This document shows positions 31,891-43,109 of a stretch of 64,000 nucleotides of DNA, piece after piece. Below the pieces are notes generated by a model. The model did not search any database. It saw only the letters and a list, made by a program, of their open reading frames with translations, and was not told the origin of the DNA. Source of the stretch: Anthoceros angustus. Lineage: Eukaryota; Streptophyta; Anthocerotopsida; Anthocerotales; Anthocerotaceae. Numbering within the stretch: position 1 is the stretch's first letter; each line of letters starts with the position of its first letter. The stretch spans positions 124,001 to 188,000 of the forward strand of contig VJWM01000218.1 in NCBI GenBank assembly GCA_010909165.1, written 5' to 3'. The translations under genes and the position numbers were made by a program.

Positions 31891-33250
31891 CAAGTGACAG
31901 TCAGCAAGAGGAAGGACTGGGAAGGAGACTTGGAAGGCTCCTTGGAAGATCTTCTGATCCTCGCAGGAAATAAGTGGTGGTTACATGGATAAGTGTGTAT
32001 ATTAAGAAAGGTACCGTCTGGGGTGTAAGTATGGAGGCATCCATTTATCCATCCATCCATCATCATTGTTGTCCAGGGTACAGGACTCGCAGACCAAGAC
32101 GCAGCAGGACAAGGTTTGGAGTCACAGGCAAGGCTATAGCACCCTGTATAGCTAACGCCAGACGTAGTATAATCCCGAGCCTCCGCCTTGATGCACCTGT
32201 AAGAAATCCGTATTAGCTGCCCCTGAAGTCCATTGCGCGGACCTCTACATATGATCTGCTGTGGGTGCTGGCAAGGATGTTAGCTCATATACTGCATCCA
32301 AACCGAGACCTCTTGCTGTCCCGGGTCCTTTGGCTTCAGGCTGTTTTCTCCAACTGTTCTAGGGCATCCGGCTTTGCTCCCAGTCGCTACAGCACGTTCT
32401 GGCTTTCGGTTGAGATTCCAGGCTTCTCTGCGATGTTCAGTCAGCGGATGTGCGTGTGTCCGCTTTGTCCATCTGCGCTTGCCGCCGACCTCCAGACTGT
32501 ATTGGGGAAAGGCCTTCCCATTATGTCTGGGTCCCGGCATGTGTGCCCATTCCGCCTGTCGCTCCTAGCCCAATTCGATTTGATAAATAACTGGGTTCCA
32601 CCTCGGAACCCGACGCCGGAAGGTTATGCTTCGCGAAGGCAGTGCGGTACCGAGTAATAAAAAGTATAGTAATTATCTTTCCTCACGACCAGTCCAGTTG
32701 CTGTCCTGTCGGAATCAGAGTGCGAATCATTACTGTGTCATCCGCGGCCTACGTTTGCTCTTGAGTGGGTTTGGGTCGTGATTCCGGCGCTATATTAGCA
32801 GCTCTGATGCCTGCATTCCTCGCATTGTGTCCGCTGTTCGTGACTTGCTCAGTGCGCTCTCTCAGAATCTGAAGCTCGTGTTGCTCGCGAACGCACCATG
32901 ACGGGGGACCTTGTAATCTTCGCGTGGAGACGCTACCTGCATCTTCTGCAGCACAAGCCGCTGCCGACCATGGTGAGCCAGATGCACACTCACACTCTGA
33001 TGCTGGGATAGCGGTGGCGTTTGGTCTGCAAGCTCGTGAGAGTTTGCTCTCGCTTTTTGCTGGTCGAATTAGCAGTTCTGCCGTTTCAATTTGACTTCCG
33101 AGAGGTCTGCAGGGAGCAGCATGATTTGTGTTTGTGAATTGCGGTTTGCCCGATCCTTTGCTGCAATTGCTTGCGCATGCAGCCTTGGCTCCGCCCGGGC
33201 GGCCAGGCAGTAAGTTGAGCTGTGGCGAAGGTTCTATGCTGATTCGGAAG
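31891..33250 (+). other. Intergenic and probable 5' part of the PMP22-like gene
   Basis: No complete gene seen. A short CATC tract occurs near 32040-32070. From about 32600 on the base composition and TG-rich spacers resemble introns or leader of the gene downstream. The missing first exon of that gene must lie here, but I could not identify its start codon or donor. Confidence 0.35.
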
Positions 33251-33254
33251 AGTG

Positions 33255-34352
33255 TTCTCAACGGTTTCTCGTCCTGTCACATTGCAGGCCATTACAACAG
33301 GGCTTGTCTCTCTTTCCAGTGAGTTCACAGCACAGAAGATTCAACGCAAAGCAAGTTTGAACATCAAACGCTTAAGCGTGATGACTGTAAGTGTTTTGAT
33401 TTCACCTGCTGTTGGTGATGTATGTGTTCCTTCCAGCAATTATATTAGATCTCGTGGTTCTTGTTCTGTGTGTGGTATCCGGGAGCATAATTGCAATGCT
33501 CTGCATGCTGTGCAGGCTTACGGGCTTCTGTACCTAGGCCCTTACATGCATATCTACCACAAGGTCATGGATCAATTGTTTAAGGGACGCAATGATCTCT
33601 GGACTGTTATTCAGAAGGTGTTTCCATCGTTTGTTACGCGAGTTATGTTGTTCTGTTATCTTCTGGTGTTGAAGTTTGATTCTAAGGCATTTCCCATCTT
33701 CAGGTTCTTTATCAGGTTTGCTGTTCCTGTGTAGGTGGTGGTGGACCAGTTAACCTCGGGGCCGTGGAACAATTTTCTCTACATGACATTTTCTGGCCTG
33801 GTTCTTGAAGGTGTGACTAAGCAAGATGTACTTTCTCGTAATACAAGCCCATTGGTTCACAGCTCCTGTCATCTCATCTGTCGCATGGCTTGCAGATCTG
33901 ACATTCAAGGAGGTGTACAAGTTAGTGAGAGAACGGTTTGTTTCTGTGCAATTGAAATCTTGGACGGTATGACCCTCTCACAAGTTTCTGTTCAGTTTGG
34001 CTTGCGCAACTCTGAAATTGCTGTGTATTCAGGTGAAATCGTCTAGGCCCTTTTTGTTTCCCGTCGAATTATGCATCTTCGTGTCTGACCTTCATTCTTT
34101 TTCTCCCTGCAGTTCTGGCCTGCAGTGTCTTTCTTGAACTATCTGGTCATTCCTCTCCAGTTCCGAGTCCTGATTGCCAACGTAGCAGCTTTTGCCTGGT
34201 AAGGACATCGCTTGTTGAGGGACTTTCTTTCGGGCCACGGGGCTACCTTACACTCGAATCACTGCCTTGCCAGGACTCTATACCTCATTTACCACGGGAC
34301 TGCACGCCAGATTCAGCCCGCAGATGACGAGGATGTCGGAAAAGACTCGTAG
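33255..34352 (+). CDS. PMP22/Mpv17-family membrane protein (first exon not found)
   Basis: A small integral membrane protein of the Mpv17/PMP22 family, which in plants includes the peroxisomal PMP22. Exons: 33255-33386 (5' boundary uncertain), 33516-33617, 33735-33810, 33896-33966, 34113-34198 and 34274-34352, all GT-AG and in phase. Family signatures in order: RPVTLQAITTGLV with SSEFTAQKI, AYGLLYLGPYMHIYHKVMD, FKGRND, VVDQLTSGPWNNFLYM, GLVLEG, SWTFWPAVSFLNYLVIPLQF then RVLIANVAAFAW. FKGR, the DQLTSGPWNNFL motif and GLVLEG favour the PMP22 subgroup. A polar tail ends DDEDVGKDS. A TGA lies just 5' of the first listed exon, so about 20 N-terminal residues come from an upstream exon. It converges with SECA2, ending 245 bases from it. 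Confidence 0.85.
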
Positions 34353-34596
34353 ACCACCGGTCAGCACGTTCAACAGGTGTCAAAGCTAGAGTTTCACAAC
34401 TTCCAGCGTAGAAGGATAGGGAACTCTGAAGCTATCGGCATTCATAGTGGTCACTGTCCGACGGTCCATGTTCTCTCTGCTGCAGAGCTGATGGACAGCT
34501 GATCACGTTAAAACACTTCCCAAAACATTTTCTTTGATTGAAATTCAACCAAGATTCATTGCTCCAACTGCCCACGTAGCTCTCTCTGGTTCTGCT
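34353..34596. other. Tail-to-tail intergenic spacer
   Basis: About 245 bases between the stop codons of the PMP22-like gene (plus) and SECA2 (minus). It must hold both 3' untranslated regions. No other feature seen. Confidence 0.5.
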
Positions 34597-37500
34597 TCAT
34601 GCATACTCCAACTCCAGTAAGCGTTCATCATCGGCTGATACCCAAGGCCGAAGCAACGACTCTACAGTTAGACGGCGTGCTGCACTTAACATGGCAATGA
34701 AAAAGCGACAGCCATCGATTTTGTACTCCTCTAGAGGGTTCATATGACCAAAGCTCCGCACGTTTGCCTGCAGACAAACACATCGGGAGCAAGGACGTGC
34801 TTCAGCAGACAGCATCAGAAATTATCGTCAATGTAGTGTTGCTGATTTTCATGCTTACCGCAGCACGGAGTCTTGCCATGTTCACCAGATGATCCTTCCA
34901 ATTCCGGTCAAGTGCCTTCACTGCCAAGATCCGCTGTGACACATTGGATGGCCGACCATTACTGCGGGATCAGAAACATAGAGAACGTCATGAGTGATGG
35001 TGAGGAGGGCTACCTCAATTTCATCTATTTCCTTGGAGCTCAAGCCAGATATCTCCAATTTCTCCATGTAAGTTCCGATCAGAATGTCACCAAAATATTT
35101 CCTAAGAAGATGCACCTCCACATGATACTTTCCGGTCCTGCAGGCAGTCAACGTGGAATAAGAGGACAAGTTACACACAGCATGCAGGAACAGAGCCTGC
35201 AACAGGTGAGTGATGTAACGTACTGACTACTGTCGTCTGATGCTAGCTCAAACCAGCGCTTGAGTGAGTACACTTTGCTGCGAATCCCTCGGGAAGAATA
35301 TGGAGCGGGTAATCCAGCCCGCATGACAGAATCCATGCTCATATTCCTTATGCCATGAAGCTGACTGAGTGCATCGACAATCAGGTCCGAGGTTACGTCT
35401 GCAAGGACATCTGCAGACAGGACCAACAATGTTATGGGAAACCACAACTTATCCTACCAACATGCAGCATGCAGCATTTCACGAAGTTGTTTTACATGAG
35501 ACTAGCCTGTGGGAGCTGAGAACTTGGGCACGCGGTTTGCAAATGTCGCATGGGCAAGGGCACGATACTCTTTCAGCAGTCCCTCCACATTCCACGAAGA
35601 TGGAGGCTGAAACAGAGTGATGATGAAACCACTCACAGCAGTTAATGAGTTTGTTGTTACATGAGACTCTGGGCAAACAAGATTCAAGGAATGTGCACAG
35701 TTGTGGTTTTTTTGCACCTTGGAAGAATTTACATGACTCAGCACCAATTCGTCTGCAATCGCTTGTATGTATCTACAATGTCATGAAGTAAATTTGGGAA
35801 GTGTGCCACATCTTAGCTTACACAGTACTAGTCAAAATAAAACAAAACTTACTTACTGGTTGGGATGCGCCGCAACTTACTGGTATATTCGTTGCTGACA
35901 TGTCTCACAATCATCTAATAACAGGGATTGCCGAAGACTGTAGACGTGCTTTCTTTGCACCTGTACAAGATCACTGTTATGCAGAACCAGGAGGTGCACT
36001 GGTCTATAGTAGTGTCCAGAGGGTTACCTCCATGACTTCATCGAACTCAACAAGGGTTTTCCGCTGATTAAAATAAAAGCGCTCAGCGGTCTTCTGTAGA
36101 GCAAGTACCTGCAAAAGCATTGAGCAGGACCCAATGAGCATGTATTTCCACAATCAACATCAGTCAACAGGAAGATCGCTGCCAACCTGCTTCGACAATG
36201 TTGCACTTTCTATAGGCATGTCCTCATCAAATCCCAAACTACGTAGGAAGCCTGTGGCCCAGTCTGTATTGAATTTGCGGATCATCTCATCTTCCAAGCT
36301 GCAGATAAGGTTAGGCCCCAAGCTACTAAGTCACTTATGCAAGAGGATTGGCTACAGAATCAATTCAATGAGAAGTAGCAGGAGACTAGGCTCGGTTGAG
36401 TTGGTACCTGATCATGAACCTGGTGGATCCAGGATCCCCTTGCCTTCCTGCCCTACCTCGTAACTGCCATAAATACGACATGACTCTTGGGAAGGAAGGG
36501 AAAAACACCAAGTACACTGCATTTGTCCACTTATGCAGCTATACCTGGTTGTCGACTCGCCTGGAGTCATGAAGAGACGTGCCAATAACATGTAAGCCAC
36601 CAAGCTCCTTGACTTCAGCACCTTCTTGACGACAGTGTAGTGTGCAGTCTCCAATAATCGACAGCCATGCGAGTGCAATGGAGCAACTCAATGGTGAGAC
36701 ATCTGCCCCTCTCACAGACGACAGATTTTGCAGGTTTTCTTCCTTTTCAATACGGGCGAGTTCTATAGCTTCACAAAGATTCGTCTTTGCTTGACGGTAG
36801 CTCCACTTCCCACCATGTCTCCCACAGACAAGGCGTGCTGCAAAATGATTTAATGTCAACAATCTTGCTTGCTGCTGAAGCACCAGAGCTGTGGGTATGA
36901 ATACGACCTGCCAAGCTTGCTTTTGCAATCCTCTCCAACGAGGTGGAGCTCAGCTTGATTCTGGACAATGCCTGCACAACAAAAAATCTCGGGTTATGGT
37001 CCAAACCGCATATTGGGAGCCCACCCGTGACGCACAGGAAAAACCAGTACCATTTGTGACAAAGGTGCCCCATCTGTGTCGATATCAGGGGCCTCATCTG
37101 TCATATAATGCAGAAAACTATTTTCCAGTATCTCCGTAGCAAGCATCTGCACAGCTCAAGATGTCAAAGAGGAACAAACTAAGGGCAAAGAAATGATTGA
37201 GAGCTACACGACATGCCAAACTTACCTCAGGGTTTCCTCCCAATATGATGTCAGTTCCACGGCCAGCCATGTTTGTTGCAAGAGTAATTGCATTCTTCCT
37301 GCCAGCTTGAGCGACAATCTCTGCCTCCCTGGCTGCATACTATTAACACATCAGTCATTAGAGCCAGAAACGTTTCTTGGTAAAAAAAAGCTAAAGCAAT
37401 TGACGATAATGTGAAATGACCATTTCATCAAACCCGTAGTGGAGTTCTGTTACACAACAGCAATACAAGCTGCATCAAAAAGCGGTTCCAAGTGGTTCTT

Positions 37501-40500
37501 AAGAAGGTAAAACCTTGGGTCGCGCATTCAGGACGTTGTGAGGAATCATCCATTCTTGCAGAAGGGCGGAAAGGTACTCTGACTGCTCAACACTGACAGT
37601 AGAATGTGATACCATTAGGTGCACAGTTGGACCACAAGAATGGACACTTCGTCACTGTAGCTTGCTTCGTCACTCCAGCAACTAATGTAGATGGACACAT
37701 ATTCTGCCATCATGTGGCAAATATTCAAAGACCTGCCTGGTTGTCCCGACAAGCACAGGCCGACCTTGTCGATACATGAACTCCACCTCCTCTCTCACTT
37801 GTCGCCATTTCCCCCGCACAGTCTGCTCAGCACGCAAACTGCTTCAGATCTACTATAGCCACAGAATACGGCTCTCTGATGAGCATGTGAAGAGAGACCA
37901 GGAAGATGAAAAGAATATGGCACTACCTGAAACAGCTGAAGAGGATAATCTTGTCGAATATTTGGCAGGTTTGTTGGAATTGCTACCACCGGCATTTTGA
38001 ACATTTTCATAAACTCCGTCTCCTGCTAGTGTACAGCTTCAGAAACGTTCAAAATTGCTGACATACAACCTGAGCCACACACACAACTTAAGGCTTACCT
38101 CTGTCTTTGCTGTGCCTGTCATGCCTGATAGCTTCTTATACAGCTTGAAAAAAGATTGATATGTGATTTGGGCGATTGTAACAGTGTCAGCCTGCATGTA
38201 GTATTGCAGACTCAAAACTTAGGAGCAACTCAAGAGATGATCTGCAACCTCTGGATTGCAAAGAGGGTTGCTTTCCTGTCCAGCTGTTTGTACAAGAGCA
38301 AAAAACCTGCTGAGGATGCCCTGCACAACTGAAAACATTCGCTACAATAAATAAAAAAAGCATACCTGTATGCGTACACCCTCTTTTGCCTCCACTGCTT
38401 GATGAATACCATCAGACCAGCGCCTGTTTTCCACCACTCGTCCAGTAAACTGCACAATTAGAGTCTACATTAAGCTCCATCAGCTTCCAAGGAAGTTTGT
38501 AGGATAATCGCATTTTGCAAACACAAACCTCGTCCACTATCTGCACCATGCCATCCTTCACAATGTAGTGCACATCCCGCTGATAGATCTCCTTTGCCTT
38601 GACAGCTGTTATCACAAATCTGCAAGGTCATGTAGGAGGCACACATGAGATGAAACAGGGCTATGGTAAGTTCATTGCTAGAAGAGGAAAAGACAAGAAA
38701 TACAGCAGGTACAGCTAAGGCTCTTATGCTCCTAAGCCCACGTCTCCAGTTGTGATGTTGCAACCCTACAACCTAGACATACCGAGCCCAATGATCTTTC
38801 TCATCCCATAGATCATCACTTCCAAGGGCCAGCTCTGCTGCAGCAACTCCTTCCTCCGTTAGCTCGATATCTTTCTCCTTGATAATCACTTTATAGTGCT
38901 ACAAAAGATTAGAAAGGAGGACTTCAGAAAGTAACAAAAAAGGGATACCTGCAGACTAAAACCCCAAGCCGCTACAATCTGCAACCTCTCACATACAGTT
39001 ATCAGGTCAGAGGCATACAATATCTGGTACAAGGAAGTCGGCTACTTCAGCTGCAACTGGATATCTGGCAGCATCTTTAGTTGACTGCAGGTCCAACAGT
39101 AGATATCAACTTGACATTCATGCCCTTGAAAAGCAGGAATGGGGACTTGTAGGAATCAATTTTCCAAATCTTGCCTGAGAGCTGACAAGAAGTGGATTCC
39201 TTCCTTCATCAATAAGGACTGAGTCGACTTCATCCACAACAGCAAAATGGAAGGGTTTGGGCCTGCATTCAGCAAGAACAACCCCCATTACATACTGTAC
39301 TAGAGGTTGTACTGTTTAGGATAACTATACAACACAGAGAAATACCATCGCAACACCATCTCCTCCTTTTTTCCACATATATTATCTCGCAGATAGTCAA
39401 ATCCTAGCTCCTGCCATAAACGCCTCATGAACATCAGCACATGGATATTGACCTCAAGCAGAGTCCCGCCTTTACAGCAATCCACACAGAGAATGGTCAA
39501 AGTGCGCACCGTGTTGTTGCAATATGTGATGTCACAAGCATATGCAGACCTTTTTCCCCCAGGATCACCAGAAGTCTGCAAGCTACAACAGATTTGGAGA
39601 GTGTGAGCACACAGTAGACATTACCGCTGACCAGCAGTGCATAAGGTTGAAGCATACAAACTAAGGACCTGAATGAGTCCAACACTGAGGCCCAGGAAAC
39701 GATGGATCTGTCCCATCCACTCAGCATCCCGTTGTACTAGGTAGTCATTGACAGTGACAACTGCAACGGGGCTAAGCACAAACTCTTCAGTCACGTATAC
39801 TATCATTCACCAAATAGCAAGCGGTGAATAACACCAAATTGGGCATACCATGAACGCCTTCACCAGTCAATGCATTGAGGTAAGCTGGCACAGAAACGTT
39901 TTTTCATCCAATGAGTGACTAGTGCAAGAACAAATCCCAACAGTATGTAGCTCTCCCATTTCCAACCCATCACAAGCATTCGTCTCCGCACAGATGCCAC
40001 ATAACCAGTGCGGCACGATGAGAAATGGAAATTGGACGCTTGATGAGAGGTACAAACCTGCTAAAGGAGAAACCAATGTTTTGCCTTCACCTGTCTTCAT
40101 TTCTGCAATGGCTCCATCGTGTAGCACAGCACCACCTATCAACTACACTTGGACCATTTCCTCTCAGATACAAGAGCCAGACGTATCAACCGTTACGATT
40201 ACTCAGCAAGCTGACACCTACCTGCACATCAAAGTGCCGCATACCAAGTGTTCGCCTTGCAGCTTCTCGTACAACAGCAAATGCTTCTGCACAAGTGAGA
40301 AAAGCAACATTGAGAGGACATTTATGAGTGCTAACAAAGAGATGACAAACTATACCTGGTTGTATGTCCTCCAAGGTCTCTCCACACTTCAACCGCAGTC
40401 GAAATTCTTCTGTCTTCAATTGCAGCTGCTTACACACACGGGCAGCAAGCTTTAGTGGTTGCTGTCCACTGAATGCACCAAATTCCACCACCACCACATG

Positions 40501-41200
40501 GAGTACTTCACATAGGAGTGAGTAGAACTTGAGAGAGTTCAATTACCTGCTTGTCCGAAAGACTCCGAACCTGTGGTTCCCAGCTGTTGACCTCTTGCAC
40601 AAGTTTCCTATACTCCTTGACGACCAACTTATCGAGGAAATGCCCATTCTTATCATTCAAAGTCTTTCTCACATTCAGAATTTTCACCTGCACACTCAAT
40701 GATGGACGAATTCAACAGCTGAATCTTAAAAACCAACAAACCCAAAAAAGAAAGGAAGGAAGAGCACCAGTTTCACAATGGCATTCATCCAGACGTTTTG
40801 CCAATCTGCTACAAGTTTCCACCTTTTGCTGCATCCATTCCCAGAACCTCTGCACGCGAGACTGCTCTGCTTTGCTCTCCACATCCACCACTACTTGACA
40901 TACGCATGTTTCCACACCCTGCCTCGGTCTGGAACTTCTCGCCAGCCGAATGGAACGAAACAAGACTTCCTGGGGCGTGAGTGAACCTCTCAGAGCACAA
41001 CCCCAAACCCTCCTTTGCAAGTCTGGGACCCGCAGCACCCGAACCGACGCTCTCCTTAAGCCAGGCAATGCAGAACATCTTGGCCCAACAAGTTGGGTTT
41101 GTAAAGGAGACGACTGCCCATCGCTGAATTGCACTCCCCTCCGTTGAGCAGCATTAGCTGCATCGGTGAAGCAGGGGCATACACCAAGAGCTGCAACCAT
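34597..41200 (-). CDS. SECA2: SecA2-type preprotein translocase ATPase, chloroplast
   Basis: Motor ATPase that drives proteins through plastid Sec translocons. It has many small exons with GT-AG borders. In order on the minus strand: N-terminal exon from ATG at 41200 (Arg/Ser-rich, transit-peptide-like); [20 protein letters not shown] (40.6 kb); [20 protein letters not shown] (40.25); [20 protein letters not shown] with Walker A (40.1); [16 protein letters not shown] (39.75); [11 protein letters not shown] (39.4); [20 protein letters not shown] with the Walker B/DEVD site (39.2); [20 protein letters not shown] (38.4); [20 protein letters not shown] (38.1); [20 protein letters not shown] (37.27); [16 protein letters not shown] (36.44); [12 protein letters not shown] (36.03); a scaffold end with [16 protein letters not shown] (34.9); [20 protein letters not shown] (34.75). 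[19 protein letters not shown] and EGRNPLL favour SECA2 over SECA1. The exon 1 donor is unresolved (in-frame choice after QQK near 40826). No disabling break was found in the exons checked. Confidence 0.9.
39173..39174 (-). other. Probable GC-AG intron donor in SECA2
   Basis: The exon encoding the DEVD box ends TCTCAG followed by GCAAGATT on the minus strand. The next conserved exon ([17 protein letters not shown], about 39050-39090) joins in phase only if GC is the donor. GCAAG after CAG matches the known GC-donor consensus. Confidence 0.5.
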
Positions 41201-41780
41201 AATTCCAATGCCCGACAGACAAAACTCCAGAATTTCAACTAGACCGGAGCGCTAGCGCCTTAGAAATTCAGCCTGGATTCGCTGAAGTTCCAATTTTCAG
41301 TTGCTTTCCATCCGACAAGCAATCGATCGAGCTTTGCAACTGGCAAAACCCTAACTAAACCCTGGTGCAATTTCAATGTGCGCCTTTAGCGTCTCAGTTA
41401 ATGGAAGCTTTGATGTCGCCAGTTGTGGCCTATGACGGAGGTACATTTTCAGGTAGAACTGCTCCAGCAAACTGCAAAATCTCTGCCCTTATTTCATCGA
41501 TTTTGATGGATGTTCCTCGCGAAGCAGCTGGGGGTGGCTTGAGCGTGAGCAACAGTTCACTTCACTATCTGAACTCTGCAATTTGCTTCAAACATGATCT
41601 GTGGTGAAAGCCTGCGCATTGTGCGGCTGTTTGGGGCTTTCGGCTCTGTGATCTGATTGCAGGTGGTTTCTGGAGGCTCGTGATGTGATGCTCCAGGCTG
41701 TGATTGGCAGCCTGACCTACTGAGTCTCTGGCGTTGCGAGGCTGGTTGGAAGGGTTTGGTTCTTCGGTGTGCTTCCAGCA
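41201..41780. promoter_or_regulatory. Divergent intergenic region between SECA2 and mS38-like genes
   Basis: 580 bases separate the start codons of two head-to-head organelle-protein genes, small enough to act as a shared bidirectional promoter. No clear TATA box was seen. A 69-codon open frame from ATG at 41401 to 41607 on the plus strand lies in the leader and could be an upstream ORF or an unrecognised first exon. Confidence 0.45.
41401..41607 (+). CDS. Short ORF in the leader of the mS38-like gene (uORF or exon)
   Basis: 69 codons from ATG to TGA, starting MEALMSPVVAYDGG, with no family that I recognise. It ends 174 bases before the mS38 start. It could be translated as an upstream ORF, be a spliced first exon, or be noise. 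There is no codon-use or homology evidence either way. Confidence 0.25.
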   Translation: MEALMSPVVAYDGGTFSGRTAPANCKISALISSILMDVPREAAGGGLSVSNSSLHYLNSAICFKHDLW

Positions 41781-42494
41781 ATGAGGATCGGGATTCATAA
41801 AAGGCCATGGCTTCTCTATCGTGCCTCCACGTTCCTGCAACAGCAGGTGCCCTCGTCGGCTGCAGGACTGTGTTGTGAAGCCGGCGTGAGTGGGAAGGAG
41901 CAATTCAAATCCGGGTTGCCAGCATCTGATGAAGCTGGCCCCTTCTGGCACCGGATGGTGAGGAGCAGGGTAGAGCTTTCGGCTGCAGGTTCTGTAGGAG
42001 TCTTCTCCTCACATCCAGGGAAGCATGGGGAGTTTCTTTGGCCTCCCTTGATCTCGGGATCCGAGATTTTTTGCAGCAGCCCTGGCCCGCACTTCGTGCA
42101 GAGCATGCCGGCATGGACTGCAGGTACGTCTGGAAGTTCATTTGTTTCCGAGAAGCGATGTGGCCAAGATGCGGACGAAGTGCCGGCTCTGTTCCAGGGA
42201 GGACTTGCGGGTCGTCTTGTAGCAGGACAAGAGCTTTCCTTGGGGGCTACGCACTTGCTGGATCCCGCGAGTCGGCATGGACTGGCCTTTCCACTTACCA
42301 TTGCGGCAAGAGCTGCTACTCAGTTGAATGAGTTCGTGCTCCCCTCTGTTTCGGGGGATTGCAGTATGCAGTTGCCAGATTTTGAGGGAACTCTTATGCC
42401 TATGGAAGCCAGCAGTGTGAAGCGGAAGAGGAAAAAGAAGATGAACAAACACAAGCAGCGTAAATTGCGTCGTCGTGATCGGCATCGCAAGTGA
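41781..42494 (+). CDS. Mitochondrial small-ribosomal-subunit mS38 / COX24-like protein (DUF1713)
   Basis: About 237 residues from the ATG at 41781. The C-terminus, residues about 209-237, reads SVKRKRKKKMNKHKQRKL then RRRDRHRK, the hallmark of the mS38 (COX24, AURKAIP1 C-terminal, DUF1713) family, which binds rRNA in the mitochondrial small subunit and also occurs in plants. The N-terminus MRIGIHKRPWLLYRASTFLQ is Arg-rich, amphipathic and without acidic residues, as for a mitochondrial presequence. The middle is low in conserved motifs, as usual in this family. It is a single exon and is transcribed away from SECA2. Confidence 0.75.
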   Translation: MRIGIHKRPWLLYRASTFLQQQVPSSAAGLCCEAGVSGKEQFKSGLPASDEAGPFWHRMVRSRVELSAAGSVGVFSSHPGKHGEFLWPPLISGSEIFCSSPGPHFVQSMPAWTAGTSGSSFVSEKRCGQDADEVPALFQGGLAGRLVAGQELSLGATHLLDPASRHGLAFPLTIAARAATQLNEFVLPSVSGDCSMQLPDFEGTLMPMEASSVKRKRKKKMNKHKQRKLRRRDRHRK

Positions 42495-43109
42495 CATTGA
42501 TCAGTTCAGGCGATGTTGTTGGTTAGAAAGGCAAGACTCGGTACACCTATTTCTGTGTCTTGAAATTTTTCATACAATCACAACAACTGGGGTCACCAAT
42601 TTCTACTTTGAGTGCAGTGATGTTCACCCCCTGCTGAGGAGTGCTCGGTCTGAAGAGGCTCAGGACTACAGCGTTCTATCCAAGCTAATGTTCAAACTAC
42701 ACATGCTACACGTCATACTGATCAGGTTTGCAACTGGCCGGAAAACAATATTAAGATTCCATAGCAGGCCAGAGTCTCACCTGTGTCGATAAACCTCAGG
42801 TAGCTGCTGGGTATCATGCTGAATCCTGACCTAGTTGTTCACAGAATGACCAATGCTTATATGAGAAACCGCTGTCTTGCCTGGTCCAGTATCGTCAGGA
42901 TGGGCGCAGGATTTTGTCCAAGGCGCCGTTAATCGAATCCACCTTTTCCTTCTACACCTGTTCGAGCCTAGCTGCATACTTTGTCTAAATCAAACCAGTA
43001 TAGTTTTGCCTCATAGTTCGTACATCATGCTTCCCCCTTCTTGCTGTCATGCGTTTGTCGATACCCTGTGCGTAGGACGTGTTCCTCCCCCCCCGGGTTC
43101 GTAAGATCG
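42495..43109 (+). other. 3' flank of the mS38-like gene, partly duplicated at 44.97 kb
   Basis: Contains the probable 3' untranslated region and spacer before the array. No gene recognised. Bases 42571-43110 reappear at 44978-45510 with a few small indels. Confidence 0.6.

Noticed and set aside
34873-35226. Plus-strand frames across the SECA2 region (also 36134-36463, 39922-40455)
   Set aside because: They overlap confirmed SECA2 exons on the other strand and carry no motif of their own.
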